Shown here piece after piece: positions 23,545 through 35,800 of a DNA stretch of 64,000 bases. The stretch comes from Puccinellia tenuiflora (lineage: Eukaryota; Streptophyta; Magnoliopsida; Poales; Poaceae), in assembly GCA_012064385.1 (NCBI GenBank), contig QRDG01000417.1, forward strand, positions 1,154,700-1,218,699, read 5' to 3'. The translations under genes were made by a program, and so were the position numbers. The notes beneath the pieces are model-generated. The model was not told the DNA's origin and did no database searches. It saw only the letters and a program-made list of their open reading frames with translations. Positions within the stretch are counted from its first letter, which is position 1; every line of letters starts with the position of its first letter.

Positions 23545-24758
23545 TGATACGTCCAAAACGTATCTACTTTCCCAAACAATTTTGCTACTGTTTTTCCTCT
23601 AATTTGCATGATTTGAATGGAACTAACGCGGACTAACGTTGTTTTCTGCACAATTGCGTTGGTGTCTTATTTTTGTGCAGAAATCAAAGTTCTCGAAAAA
23701 ATCTGGAAAAATTCCAGAAATTCTTATTCGGCAGAAGACCCACGGAGCCAGAAGGGGAGCTGCAGGGGGTACACATAGCCCCTAGGCGCCACCTGGCCGC
23801 GGCCCACATTGGGTCGCGCCTGGGCGGTCGGCGACGCTCCTTTCGCCTATTTATCTCTCCCGACCTAAAAATGCCAGAACCCCCAATCGTTTTTCCAGAA
23901 AAGTTATAGAGCGTCGCCGCCTCCTCGAAACCTAATTCGGGGAGCAGAAGTTCCTGTTCCGGCACCCTGCCGGGACGCGGATTGAAGGGGAGATCGTCGC
24001 CATCGCCATCACCACCGCCTCTCCATCGACCATTCATGTTTCCCCCATCCATGTGTGAGTAATTCCCCGCTATAGGTTGAGTGGATGTTAGGGATTGGAT
24101 GAGATTGTTCATGTAATAACATGTTAATCATTAAGGCATGATGCGTAGTATCTGTGAGAATGCTATTTATCGTTGCTGCAACTTGGTGTGCTTAATGCTT
24201 GACATTTAGGGCCCGAGTGCATGTTTTCAGATCTGAACATATTTTGATAATTATTGTTTTGGATCATATCTACAAGTTGTTTGCACCTGTTATTGTCTGA
24301 AACCCGAGGCCCCTAAGTGGCAGCTTTTGGGACAACCAGAGGGGATGGTTTTGACTTGAGGGTTACATGTATTCACTGAATGTTAATGCTTTGCTCCGGT
24401 ACTTTGTAAAAGGAGTACCTTAATTACCTTTAGGCTTCTCATAAAGGCCCCACTGAAACGGGATAGTTGGACAAAACATGACGTGCAAGTATCTTATTGC
24501 AAGCACGCACGACTAATTACGGAATACATGCATATGTTTATATTAGCACCTCGATACTTTTTATTTGTTTATCCACATGTTGCCCTTCGTAATTATTTCA
24601 TGAACTATCTCATCCATGCAGCGCCCGATTTACATCCCTATGCCTACGGTGTTTTAATCCTGCTGTTACTAAAATTGCTACTATTGCTGTTTTTACAATA
24701 CTAGTGCTGCTACTTTATTACTACTGCTATTATATTACTGTTGCTACTGATAAACCAT
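23545..24758 (+). repeat. 3' LTR of the Athila-like element (3'-truncated)
   Basis: It starts TGATACGTCCAAAACGTATC, a well-known Triticeae gypsy LTR start. From 24127 it matches the left LTR. The match stops at about 24758 and the final ~150 bp seen in the left copy are missing, so no TSD is available. Confidence 0.8.
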
Positions 24759-26933
24759 GTCTATCCATATGCTTCGTCGTTTTAATAATATAGATCTAAC
24801 ATGAGTATTGGGGTCGTCCTACTAAATGACTGTACAGATTCTCCATAACAGTGAGAACATAGTTGGTGGCTTACCTGCGCCATGGCAGATGAGGGAGAGT
24901 AGCCGTTGTCGAGCTCCTACTGTTGGTGCAATCCATTCGCCGATCTGGTCTCGGAGAGGAAGGAGAAGAGCTGCCGCGGACGACGAGGGCGACACTGTCG
25001 AGCTCTTGTCATCGGTGGAGTCCACTCTGCACATCCGGTGCCAGTGAGGAAGGAGATGAGCCACGATTGAAGATTGGAGGAATGGGGATTTTTTGTTGGG
25101 GGTGGGGGTGGGGGACGACCGAATAGAAGAGGAGGTGAGAGTATGTGTGGCGCGAATCCCAGCCAGAACTTTTCAATCTCCCGCCACCTTGTGTGTCCCC
25201 CCCCCCCTCGCGCGCGCGCACAACGTTGACGATTTTTTGCAGCGCTACATCAATTAGCGCGCTGGCCACTACGCAGACTTGGTGCGACCAACCAATCAGC
25301 CCATTTTTGCAGCGGGCGGGCCTGTTTGGAGGTCATGCTGGCTACCATATGCACCCTACGTTAACCTGGGTATCTTGGAACGATACAAAGTGGTCCAAAC
25401 AGAAAAACACCCTGAGATGGTTGAAAATTTGTCCATTACCCCCTGCCCGCCATCAAATTTCGGACATATCGTATGGTAGATGGGGTCAGAACATCATGGA
25501 CACGAGGTCGGCTATCCGTGATTTTATGACGTGCAGGAGGCCGGTCTGTGATTAAAGATGATGTGCACCCACTTCGCCAGTTCCCTAGTTACCCATGCGT
25601 TCCACATGTGATTTAATGATGTCGATGTTGCGCGTTCCACATATGCTGCATTAATGACGGTGCCAGTCCCACGTGCCACACATCGCATTAACGATGCCCA
25701 CCGACCTTCGTCCCACCGCAACGCTATAAGAGCCTCCCACCGTCGCACGACCACAGACTGTTCTGACGGCCCGTTCACGCCGGGCGCGGCCTCACCACCG
25801 AGCAGGCGATCGAGACTGCTCCACAAGTACAGTCTGCTCATCCCGTCGGACTACCGCCTGCCAAAGCGGCGGGTAATAAGCCACGACAGACTCGTTGTAT
25901 TGCTCATGCTCCGCCACCCCTGAGCAATTATATGCTCTCATCCTAGAGTATCGCCAGAATACACCACAAACGAAGAGGGAACTCCCCAAGAATGACATAG
26001 CCAACTTTTATGTGTGTGGCTGGGATGTCCCCCACGGGAGACGGATGCCGCTATCAACGTGAACAACGACAACATGTTCAGGCCACAATAGGGGGTGGAT
26101 AAACGTTAAGTCCTATGGGCCCAGTTCATTTTAAAACTGTGAGATTGAGGAGATCATGTTGTATCTTGATAAGGTACAGAGCCTGGCAAACGGTGGGCTC
26201 ACCGTCCCAATCTTGGCCCGGGATTTTCTTTCTCGGTGCGTTCTTCCCCTCCGATGGCCCATTCGGCTGGGCGCTAGGAGAGGAAGAACCCGCTTACAGA
26301 TTTTGTCAGTCCTCCTGCATCGGTTAATGTTCACCCCAGCTTCTAACAACTAGAAACTATTACAAAATTGCTCCTTTAAAAGAGATATTCGAAAGTGACT
26401 TGAACATAAAGAAATAAGGCTCTTATTAGGGATATTATAACTGCACCAAGGAGGAGGCTTCTCACAACCTGACATTTTTCAGCCATCAGATCGTGCTGTC
26501 AAGGCGTTTTCCGCTGTTAGATCGAAGTCCTGTTCCACGGTGGGCCGAATGTCCCTGGGGGAAGCTAATCTGGAGATCAATTCGGTCCACTGTGGTTAAT
26601 CGGGCCCGAATGACCCACTAAAGCCCAATACTCCGAGCACGTTTTAGGACCACGGTCAAACACAGTTTTTTCCCGATTCTGATTGATACAAAAGAAAAAA
26701 ATACGACAAGAAGGATTGGGGATCGTGGGCGATGTGATTCAGCTGGGCGCATGAACCCACGCGGCCCGTGCATCCAATAGCACAGGCTGATGGATAGGGT
26801 CATCCAGCGACGATGCGGCATTCGGAAGCTGATGCGGCAGCGATCGATCCTCCCCAATTGATTGGTGCGCCTATGAGATGCGAAGCACCACTGCCTTCAA
26901 ACCAGAGTAAATTCTCAGATCGTGCAGACAGTA
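24759..26933. other. Non-coding flank between the Athila-like element and an unrecognised gene
   Basis: It is mostly GC-balanced and unique-looking. A run of 11 C followed by alternating CG lies at 25197-25218. A TATA-like GCTATAAGAG occurs near 25721. Open frames on both strands show no domain. No gene is supported. Confidence 0.45.
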
Positions 26934-28263
26934 ATGGCCTCTATCGTGCGTAGCTCGGTAGTGACGAGTAGTGATGGTACGTTACTGCTAATGCACAACT
27001 TGCCTATATATTCTTTGTTGCACTCCTCCAAAATCAGTGGTTCTCTGCTAGATCGCCTCTCTGTCCTGCTAACTTCCTATTTTCCATCCAATAATTATCA
27101 GTGCCTATAAATCGTATTTATCAGACTCCAATTCCATGCAGGTTGAGTTCATGCCGGTTCCCCACAACTCGATTCGTTAACTTTTGGAGTTTCATTGGAT
27201 TTAGTTGATTGTGAAATTCTGACAATTCGCAATGGTTGGCGACTAGGTAAGTTCCTAAATAGCTGACATTTGTTTACATATCATTCTGTAGTTTCTGTTT
27301 TTTAAAATAATTTTTCAGAAGAAAATAAGAATGCATGGATATCATAAATTTGTTATTGGTGATGCAAGCACATTATATAAATATTATAAAAAGCTCGCGG
27401 AGTATTTCTCCAGCTACCTCCACATATGTTGGGTACAGTAAGAATACTGAACACGATGGTTTATTTGCATATTTTGATTGTTTATTTTCAAATACGTTTT
27501 TTCTGGATGTTTCATGTCCGTTCGATTTGTATCCTTGTTTCTGTCTGTATTTTACTTTGGGTTGCACTGCAATGTGGTGCGAGTTAACGAGAGTAGTATA
27601 TTGTACAACTACTAAACTAAAATACCTATTGATGCTTGTCTGATCATTGGAAATTTGCATATCTTCGAATCGGGCAGACTATCTACAAGATTCAGATGTT
27701 GTATTTGCTCGTTTTGAGATAAATGTTGGTTTTGTCTATCGGCATTTACAGTATTGCCCATATATTTTTCTTTCGATGGTTTCTGAATTATTTTCTCTGT
27801 TTGTTTCTTCAGTGGACGGATTTCTATGGAGCCTGGGAACAATATCTTGGGCTGGAGCACACTGATACTGAATCAAAAAGGGCCTATTCTGCCAATAGGG
27901 TATGCAAGATGCAGTTATCTTAGTAGGAAGTGAATTAGCATATTGATGTGAAGTTTTATTTTAATCATTCTTGGGTGTAGTTATGTTTTCTTTGTATCTG
28001 AGCATTCCTTTCTATTACAGGATTCCGTACAACCCTAGCATTTTTGTTGAACACATTCTTCATTCTTGGAAATAGATAAGTTATATCCCTATTGTGTATT
28101 ATTGGTACCGGAGCTCCTTATTATTTTGGTATTTTGTTCAAGCATTGCATTTTAGCACTGGAAATATTTTAAACAATCTTTGGTTCTGCCTGATGTTCGG
28201 ATTTTGGAATGACAGATTGCAGAGTTTAGGAGGACACATGAGAAGCAGAGAAATTACAATTAA
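26934..28263 (+). CDS. Unrecognised plant gene, candidate exons (C-terminal two are the clearest)
   Basis: The exon 27813-27899 (29 codons) is preceded by TTTCTTCAG and followed by GTATGC, and reads WTDFYGAWEQYLGLEH then TDTESKRAYSANR. The next clear exon, 28216-28263, follows GGAATGACAG and reads IAEFRRTHEKQRNYN before TAA; both junctions are phase 0. A possible first exon at 26934-26972 (MASIVRSSVVTSSD before GTACGT) is speculative, and exons between it and 27813 are not resolved. I do not recognise the protein. The 3' flank was interrupted by a LINE. The base composition and splice sites look genic, but without transcript data it could be a pseudogene or a shorter gene. Confidence 0.4.
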
Positions 28264-28627
28264 GCTGTCATACAACATTGCTGGTCCAATGATGAAAACA
28301 TTGATCTGGTGTCGAAATGGACAGGTGGTGTACTGGGAATAGACTGAAATGGGGAAAATATAAGAATGTTTGGCCATTTGAGTGCCATGGCATTTTTTTT
28401 TTAGAAATGGGGAGTCCCCGACCTCTACATCAAAGTGATGTATATAGCCCTTTATTTCCTTATTTGTTCATTCAAAAGTTCACCCAAAGAGCGTTACAAA
28501 TCACGGGTCACATAGTATGTCAGCAAGAATCAACCATCTAAAAATACAAAGTGATGGGCTCAGTCGATACATCATAGTGTAAGTCTAATAGGAAGCCTCC
28601 AGCCGAATTGGTTGAATAAACCCGCTA

Positions 28628-29397
28628 CTACCATCTCCAAAATGTTGCACCCAGAATCCATGGCAAGGCGATTCTCCACTGGTTGGAGATAAGATCACGT
28701 ACGGATCCAGCACCTAGAGGTATGACCTGCAATAAAGAAGTATTTTTCTGTCTGTTAAAAACACAATCATTATGTACATTCCACAAAGCCCACAGGAATG
28801 CACAAACTCCCACCCGAATGAGATTCAAATTCTTTTTGGGAATGCCCTTGAGCTAATTACCAAAAAGATTAGTAATGTTTTTTGGGGGGGATAGGTTGAA
28901 AGACTGTGCACAATGCGCCACACTAATTTGACTAAGGGGCAATCAAAGAAAAGATGTTGAATTGATTCTTCTTTATCACAGAAGCAACATGATGTATTTC
29001 CATTCCAATTCCTTTTAACTAGGTTATCTTTAGTTAGAATGACTCTTCTATTAAGAAACCACATGAAAATCTTGATTTTCAGCGCAACTTTAATCTTCCA
29101 AATATATTTGCGCAAATATCGTGTGTGCCCATTCAACAAGTCAAGATACATGGATTTGATAGTAAAGGTTCCAGTGGAAGTTAAATTCCAAACAAACACA
29201 TCTTGTTCATTGGAAATTTGGACGTCCATAAGACGTTGAACTAAATCCAGCCATTTGTCCCATTTGTTACCTGTTAGAACTCTGCAGAACGTGATATTCA
29301 ACGTTGTATTAGAAAATACAGTAGCAACTGTAACTTGTTTACGGCGTACAATATTATACAACATCGGGTATTGCTGGGAAAGAGGAGTAGTTCCCAA
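28628..29397 (-). pseudogene. LINE C-terminal zf-RVT region
   Basis: It contains RRVILTKDNLVKRNW, a CCFCDKEESIQHLFFDC cysteine/histidine knuckle and a following tryptophan-rich helix, the zf-RVT domain at the end of plant LINE ORF2. It is split in two frames at about 28826. The same domain recurs at 40658-40940 in another LINE copy. Confidence 0.8.
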
Positions 29398-29649
29398 CCA
29401 CGTATCTTCCCAAAACCTTGTGTTTAACCCGTTTCCAACATTAAAATGACCCCTTGTGAAAAAGTCCTAATTGACCCGCATTAGACCTTTCCAAAAAGGT
29501 GAATCAGATGGTCTTACAGAAACTTGTGAAAGTGTTTTTGAGTGCAAATATTTGTTAGTGATCAGCTCCTGCCAAACCCCTTCCTCATTTAGTAACTTAA
29601 ACAACCATTTACTAAGCAAGCATTTGTTCTTTATGTCTATAAATTCTAT

Positions 29650-31085
29650 TCACAGCCCGCCTTGCTCTTTTGGGCGGCATATAATACTCCACTTAGTAAG
29701 TCTATATTTTCTTTTATGACTATCGCTCTGCCAGAAAAATCTTGATCTAAAAAGGTCCAATCTTTTTCGAACCCCTTTAGGAACCTCCAGAAACGACAAC
29801 ATAAACATTGGTAAACTTGTTAATGCCGAGTTTATGAGAATAAGCCTGTCCCCGTAAGAGAGTAACTTTCCTATCCAGCTGCTTAACTTTCTCTCAAAAC
29901 GATCCTCTGCAGGTTTCCACTCCCCATTATTTAATTTTCGGTAATGAATAGGAATTCCTAAATATTTAATGGGTAGTGAACCCGAAGCACACCCAAACAA
30001 AATGATATAATCTTCTTCCACTTCTCTCTCCTTGCCAAAACAGAATAATTCACTCTTATGAAAATTAATCTTGAGGCCAGAAAATTGCTCAAATATGCAT
30101 AAAATTAGTTTCATGTTTAGAGCTTTTTCTAAATCATGATCCATAAAATTTATAGTGTCATCCGCATATTGTAGTATAGAAACCCTTCCCTCAACTTGAG
30201 TGATAAGACCTGCGACCTGCCCATCCTCCTTAGCTCTACTAATTAAAATAGCCAGCATATCCGCCACCACATTAAATAGGATTGGGGATAACGGGTCCCC
30301 TTGCCTCAAACCTTTCCTAGTTTGAAAGTTGTGCCCTATAGCACCGTTAACTCTTATCCCGACACTACCTTTTTTAATATAATCATTAATCCATTGACAC
30401 CATTTCGGATCAAAACCCTTCATTCTCATTGCCTGTTGTAAAAAAGATCGGCTCACCTTGTCATAGGCCTTTTCGAAATCAATTTTCAGTAACACACCAT
30501 CCATTTTTTTTTATGTAATTCATGTATAGTCTCGTGCAACACAACTACCCCCTCTAAAATGTGCCTTCCCGGCATAAAGGCTGTTTGTGTAGGCTTAATA
30601 ACTTTCTAAGCTACTCCAGTTAGTCTGTTAGTCCCTACTTTGGTGAAAATTTGAAGCTCACATTAAGTAAGCAAATGGGTCTATATTGCTGAATCTGACA
30701 TGCATCTTCTTTTTTAGGTAGAAGAATAATTGTCCCGAAGATTAGGTGAAACAAAGGTAACTCTCCCTTGTGAAAGTCATTGAACATGGCCATCAAATCT
30801 TGTTCAAGAAATCCCAACAAGTTTGATAGAATTCAGCGGGAAAACCATCTGGACCCGGGGCTTTATTCTTTTCCATTTGCATTATGGCATCGTAAACCTC
30901 CTTTTCGGAAAATCGGCAATCAATAAAGAGTTCTCTTCGTCGGACAATTGAGGAATATCATGAATTTCCGACTCCACCATAGAAAATTTATTAGGCACGG
31001 GTGCCCCAAAAAGTCTCTTGTAATATTCGGTGATATAGGTTTTTAAATTTTCTTGTCCGATGATTGTGCCTTCTTCTTGTTCCAA
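29650..31085 (-). pseudogene. LINE reverse transcriptase, frameshifted
   Basis: Three frames carry it: 30882-31085 (N-terminal extension), 30635-30820 (TIILLPKKEDACQIQQYRPI) and 29650-30504. The last holds LLKIDFEKAYDKVSR, GLRQGDPLSPILFNVVADML, and the catalytic LQYADDTINFM (YADD). These are the classic plant L1 RT blocks in the right order. Frame breaks near 30510-30640 and 30820-30880 inactivate it. Confidence 0.85.
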
Positions 31086-31328
31086 TTGGAAAATTCTTTT
31101 CTTTCTATGTTTTCCATTTGCAATGAGATGAAAATATTTCGTATTACTCCCCCTCCCTCCTGAATGTGTTTCACTTTAGATCTTTGCGCCCACTTAGACT
31201 CCTCATTTCTTGTCTAAAGCCTCATTGGCCTCTCTAAACGCCTCCCTTTCCGATGCGTTCAAAGGTACCGTTTCAGCTTTCTTGTCTAAAAAATCAATAA
31301 GCTGAACTAACCTCTCTTTTTCTTTCTT

Positions 31329-31767
31329 CTATACGCTACTAAGGTTCTTGGCTCGTCCTCTCAAAAAACTTCTAACATGGCGCAGCTTATTTTGCCATCT
31401 CTCCATGGAACTAGAGCCATGCGATATAGATTGCCACTCATTCTTGATCAAGTCAACAAAACCTTCTTGTCGCAGCCAAGATAATTCGAACGAAAAATAA
31501 GTCTTATTCCTGAGGTGAGCTTGTTCACCGGATTCGAGAAGAAGTGGTGTATGATCGGATCCTTCGTGGGGTAAAGCCCTTACCGAGACAAGTGGGAATT
31601 TTTGTTCCCAATCCACACTTGCTAGAACTCTATCTAATTTTTCATAAGTTGGGGTATCACGACGACTAGCCCAGGTGTACTGTCTCCCTGAAAGCTCTAT
31701 TTCTCTTAAACCTAAACTATCTATTATAGCATTAAAAATAAATGGCCAGCGCGGATTAAAATTGTTA
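31329..31767 (-). pseudogene. LINE endonuclease (C-terminal part)
   Basis: The frame reads GRQYTWASRRD, then EKLDRVLASVDWEQKFP and LPHEGSDHTPLLL. The YTW and the SDH(T/C)P histidine-containing motif are the C-terminal signatures of apurinic-type LINE endonucleases. The N-terminal catalytic part was never copied. Downstream the frame degenerates. Confidence 0.75.
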
Positions 31768-32317
31768 TTGAGTGCCATGGCATATCAATCGGTTGCTCCA
31801 GGTTGCTCTCGATGCATGACCATGACGATTTTTCAATGTTTATCATGGTGGTGCATGCATATTTAGTTTCTGTATGCTACAGGTTGCTCTTGATCCATGC
31901 TCATGACGATTTTTTCAAGGTTTATCATCGTTGCAGGAAATGATGGTGCATGAATATATAGTCTCTGTTTACTGGGTGTAACACCGCCCTACTAGGGTAT
32001 GTTGCTTCATTTTGCAAGCACTAAGTATAGTTTTGTAATGTGATATTGTTGTAAGCAGGTGACAATGGATAGAGTGTACTGGATTTGTTGTTGGTTTCAG
32101 TTCTTATATTAGAAACTTGAGCAATGATTATTATTGCAACCAGTGAAATCTCGAGTTCCAAGGTAGCAATATGACACATTTTCAGTCAAGTGATCTGCCC
32201 TGCTGCCAATTGTTTACCAGGCAAGATCAATGTATTTCTTTGAAGAAGTTTACTACAAATTATCTGCCACACTCGCTTTTTTTTGTCAGTACCTAACATT
32301 CTCGCATCGAAATAGAT

Positions 32318-32348
32318 GGGCGCGGCAACGCGTGCCTTCAATGATCTG
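32318..32348 (+). mobile_element. Degenerate Helitron-like 3' terminus
   Basis: The hairpin GGGCGCGGCAACGCGTGCC (32318-32336) is followed nine bases later by CTGT where a Helitron would have CTRR. It closely resembles the terminus 190 bp downstream. Confidence 0.35.
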
Positions 32349-32507
32349 TAACTACCAACGACTTTTTTTTAGTTTTTTTTGTACTCTGTTTCAATTATTC
32401 AGAAAATGCGGTACACATGCCCAACTGTGGTGCAACTCTTCAAAAAAAATGTTAAAATATATAAATGTATTTTCATCCATTATTAAAAATCTATTTATCT
32501 AATGGAC

Positions 32508-32538
32508 GGGCGCTGCAACGCGCGCCTACAAGATCTAG
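32508..32538 (+). mobile_element. Helitron-like 3' terminus (hairpin plus CTAG)
   Basis: GGGCGCTGCAACGCGCGCC (32508-32526) folds as a GC-rich hairpin. CTAG ends at 32538 and is followed by T. A hairpin close upstream of a CTRR end inserted before T is the diagnostic 3' end of Helitrons. No 5' TC end or Rep/helicase is identified. Confidence 0.45.
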
Positions 32539-32851
32539 TTTCTAGTATAGGACTCCTACAGGCTCAGTTCGATATGCACATGGACATAAGTGACGTTACC
32601 GGTTACCAAAATGTTACAAAACATATTTGGTATTGCCGAAAGTAACACAAATTTTTACGGAACGCCTCCCTTTCTAAGCCCCAAACAGATACGTTCTTCC
32701 AGTATGGTGTCCGTTTATTCTGCCCCCATGGAGATATGCTCGCACGCTCATCAATCCCATCAACCAACACATTAAGCCTGTCGCATGCATGGTGACATGG
32801 TGCTCAGACCTACATGGACGTGCACAAAATCCACCTTCTTTCTCTGGAAAT

Positions 32852-35800
32852 TTAAATTTCATACGCGATGCCAACCTTGAGCAGTTTCCCCCGTGGAATG
32901 GAGAACATCTTCTCTCCTTTGCGAGAGTTCTTCCTTAGAAAGTTGAAGATGTAGTTTACAGCAATCTTCTTAAGGAGGTTGGAGTGAGGCTTGGCCACTA
33001 CTTCGGTCTCCCCAAGTATGTAAACCACACCATTATCCACCTCCCGTTGGATAACCTTTTGGTCCTCCTCAATCCTTAACATCTCCTCCAGGTTCATCTT
33101 GGTCGTCTGGTTTATGTCAACAAAACAAGTACAGTTAGAAGCGGTCCATATATAGTGTATTGAGGAATGCAACATATGTACGTTTGATAAGATCGAATGA
33201 TTTGCAGCTGATGCGCGTACCTGAAATATTGGCAGGCGGCTGCTCATACCAACTTGATGCATTGTGAGTTCAGAGAAGGATTGGATTGGCGTAAGCATCT
33301 CCTCGGCATAGATGCCGCTGCCATGCCCTGACGGCTTCTTCTCCCAAGAAAAGCTATCTATTCGAATGCTCGGGTAGCTCGTCTTGAGAGGATCGGCTGT
33401 GCAGTAGAGGCTGAGGTCCCGGACATAGTATTGGAGGTACTCGACGAGAGTAGCAACGAACTCATTGGCCATCTCGAGGGTGTCCCGGTACCCGTACCGA
33501 GCAACACACCGGAACACCATGCTCTCCTTGGGCTCCACCTGCCGGAAGAGGAAGCGCTCCGAGACATCGACGTGTGGGATCGGGAGGTGCTTCACCGAGA
33601 TGAAGACAATGACAGAGTGGATGGTGGGGATCTTCTCGATGAGGTGAGGGAAAATGGGCGGGATGCCTTGCACGAGCTCCGTGTAGAAGAGGCCCAGCCC
33701 CGGTACCCTCTTCAGGTCGTGGCGCTCCAGAAGCGCCTTCACCTCGTCGGGCGACACGGTGTGCTTGAGCTCGTACTTGTAGCGTTTCACGTGCACGTAG
33801 TGCCATACGATCATGATGAGCATGAGAACGGCCGACATGGCCAACGGGAAGTAGGGGCCCTGTGTGAACTTGTATAGAACCGCCGACAGGTAGACGGTCT
33901 CGGTGGACATGAAGACGACGAAGAAGGCAGCGATCCACCAGATGTTTACCTTCCATACTAGAAGCATCACGATCGTCATCAAGAGTGTTGTGATTACCAT
34001 CACAAGGGCCACGCATATTTCTGCACAAGTATGTGTAGTTTAGGATTCTCTACTTAATGTGGAGATTAATAATATTGTAAATATACAACACAAGATACAT
34101 TTTAAAAGGAAGTAAGGTTTCATGCATTTTCGTACCATGTGCTTTGGCGATGAAACCAGTTGTCCTGAAGCTTATGGTCACAATACAAGAAGCTAGGCAA
34201 AGAAAGAAGTTCACTTCAGGACTGTACAGTTGGCCTGAATAACGGCTTGATGTGTGCAGCATCTTCACCCTTGGGAAGCAGCTCAGTGTCTGTAGATGTG
34301 ACATGGTCGCAAAGGCGCACGACACCATGGCTTGGCTTCCGATGACTGAATTCGTAAGTGCGAGCACGAAAGTTGGCCAGAACAGAGTGCCTGAAATTAC
34401 AAACCAGAGTCCGCTAATTTAGTTCCTCATGGAGAACTTGTACAATGTATAAACTATTGAGACATCTTGCAGATTACATACTTGGAATGGAATTGAAGAA
34501 AGCGTTCGGTATATATTCCATGCCCATGTGTTTCCTCAGGTAGGCTGCTTGCCCAATATAGTTGAGCAGCACAGATGGCAGTAAGCCAAAGCTAAAGCTC
34601 AGCTGAAACATGAAAGACGTCAGTCATAACTAAGATAATACACACAAAACACCGTATACCAAGTCCAAGTGGTTGATATAATAGTTCTTCTACTACCCCA
34701 TTGTATAAAGCTGCAGTCAAACTTCTCCACTTTTCACTGCCGGTATATAGTAACATTATGACAATAATTTTAAATTTCAGGAAATATGTCGTGAAAATAT
34801 TTTGAAGCTCGGCAAGTTTACATACATAGATATAAAACAATAGACAAATTTGAATCTCGCATACTGTGTCCATGCATAAAAACCTCAGGGAACGTGGGAG
34901 TATCTTCATGATTTTGGCAGTCAAATTAAGAAAATCTTCGTATCCATCTTTACCGAGTCAAGAGAAGGACTTCAAAATTTGATGCAGTCAACGAATCTTT
35001 TGTCTAATTATATCTATGAATTATCACTCGACACAATCTAATTTATATCTGGGGCGGTACAAGAAGAGATCTTCATTTACCTGAATAGACTTTATGCTGA
35101 AGTATCCTAAATCAGCATATAAGGCTTCTGTGCCTGTTACAAGATAACAACTCAGACAAGTGCAGCAAGTGATACAATCTTACTGTGAATGCAATTTCGA
35201 TAATGTATACTGTCATCAGAAATTCCATGCTGACTGTTTTGTCCCATGATATGGGCCTACCTGTAAAGCAGAGAAGAATTTCACCAAGAGAAACCCATCC
35301 TTTCTTTTTGTTCCTTCGGAAATAGTCGATGATATATTTTGGGTTGAACGCCCTGAGTGTGCCAATATCGTACTTGATCAGGTCATAAATTCCGATACCA
35401 GAGATGAGGAGGAGCCACACAACAACAACTGGAGCAAACGTGTAACCAATCTTGTCTGTCCCGAGGTGCTGCACTGCGAAGAAGGCCACCAAAATTCCCA
35501 CTGTGATCCATACTACTTGATCTGTCCAGAAGTAACCAAATCATATCAGGAGTTCAGGACATTATAACCAGAGATTCGAATCGAATTATGAAAAACCAAT
35601 TTGCAGAAATCAGCTTGAAAGTTGGTCAAAGTCATTTCTTCCCAGATTCTTGGGATATTTTTGCTGGTTTTTACTCTACAAACGGTTAGCAATGGGCTGG
35701 TTCTCAAAGTCTGACGTTGAACTAGAGCTGATAATACTTAACTATCAACGGGTCAAAGTATATTTTTTAGCTAAACGTGGAGAGGAATTAATGGCCCGTT

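Larger units (their letters stand above)
3226..24758 (+). mobile_element. Athila-like (Sabrina-type) gypsy retrotransposon, nested host of two other elements
   Basis: A left LTR piece (3226-4009) and a right LTR (23545-24758) share about 630 bp in the same orientation. Between them, in order, lie a primer-binding-like site, a gag start (4098), gag/protease coding (9107-10399, resuming 19319-19658), an accessory ORF (20420-21457) and a polypurine tract (23529-23544). No reverse transcriptase, RNase H or integrase is visible, so the element looks non-autonomous. It is split by a chromovirus-like fragment and by an Angela-like element. By hand I count roughly 25 differences over the shared LTR stretch (about 4 percent), older than the Angela guest inside it. 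The left LTR lacks its first ~580 bp and the right LTR lacks its last ~150 bp. Confidence 0.8.
28394..31767 (-). mobile_element. 5'-truncated LINE (L1-type) with poly(A) and 16 bp TSD
   Basis: TTGAGTGCCATGGCAT is present at 28378-28393 and 31768-31783. A T run right after the left copy is the poly(A) tail of a minus-strand element. In element order the visible parts are the C-terminal half of the endonuclease, a reverse transcriptase and a zf-RVT C-terminal region. The 5' half (ORF1 and the endonuclease N-terminus) is missing, as expected from target-primed reverse transcription. The coding region is broken into at least six frames, so the copy is inactive and not very recent, although the TSD is perfect. 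Confidence 0.9.
31784..32851. other. 3' flank of the unrecognised gene and Helitron-like remnants
   Basis: The sequence left of the LINE continues here after the TSD. Two near-identical phrases, CAGGTTGCTCT and ATG(C)ATGAC, recur around 31799-31910. GC-rich hairpins at 32318 and 32508 are described separately. No coding sequence is visible before the HAK stop codon at 32852. Confidence 0.45.

Noticed and set aside
32852..34012. Single 386-codon ORF as the last HAK exon
   Set aside because: A consensus GT-AG intron (33107-33220) interrupts homology, and removing it gives the usual family spacing. Kept only as an intron-retention note.
33431..34028. Open frames of 148 and 188 codons over the large HAK exon
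   Set aside because: They are out-of-frame shadows of a GC-rich coding exon. The HAK frame has family motifs across the same bases.
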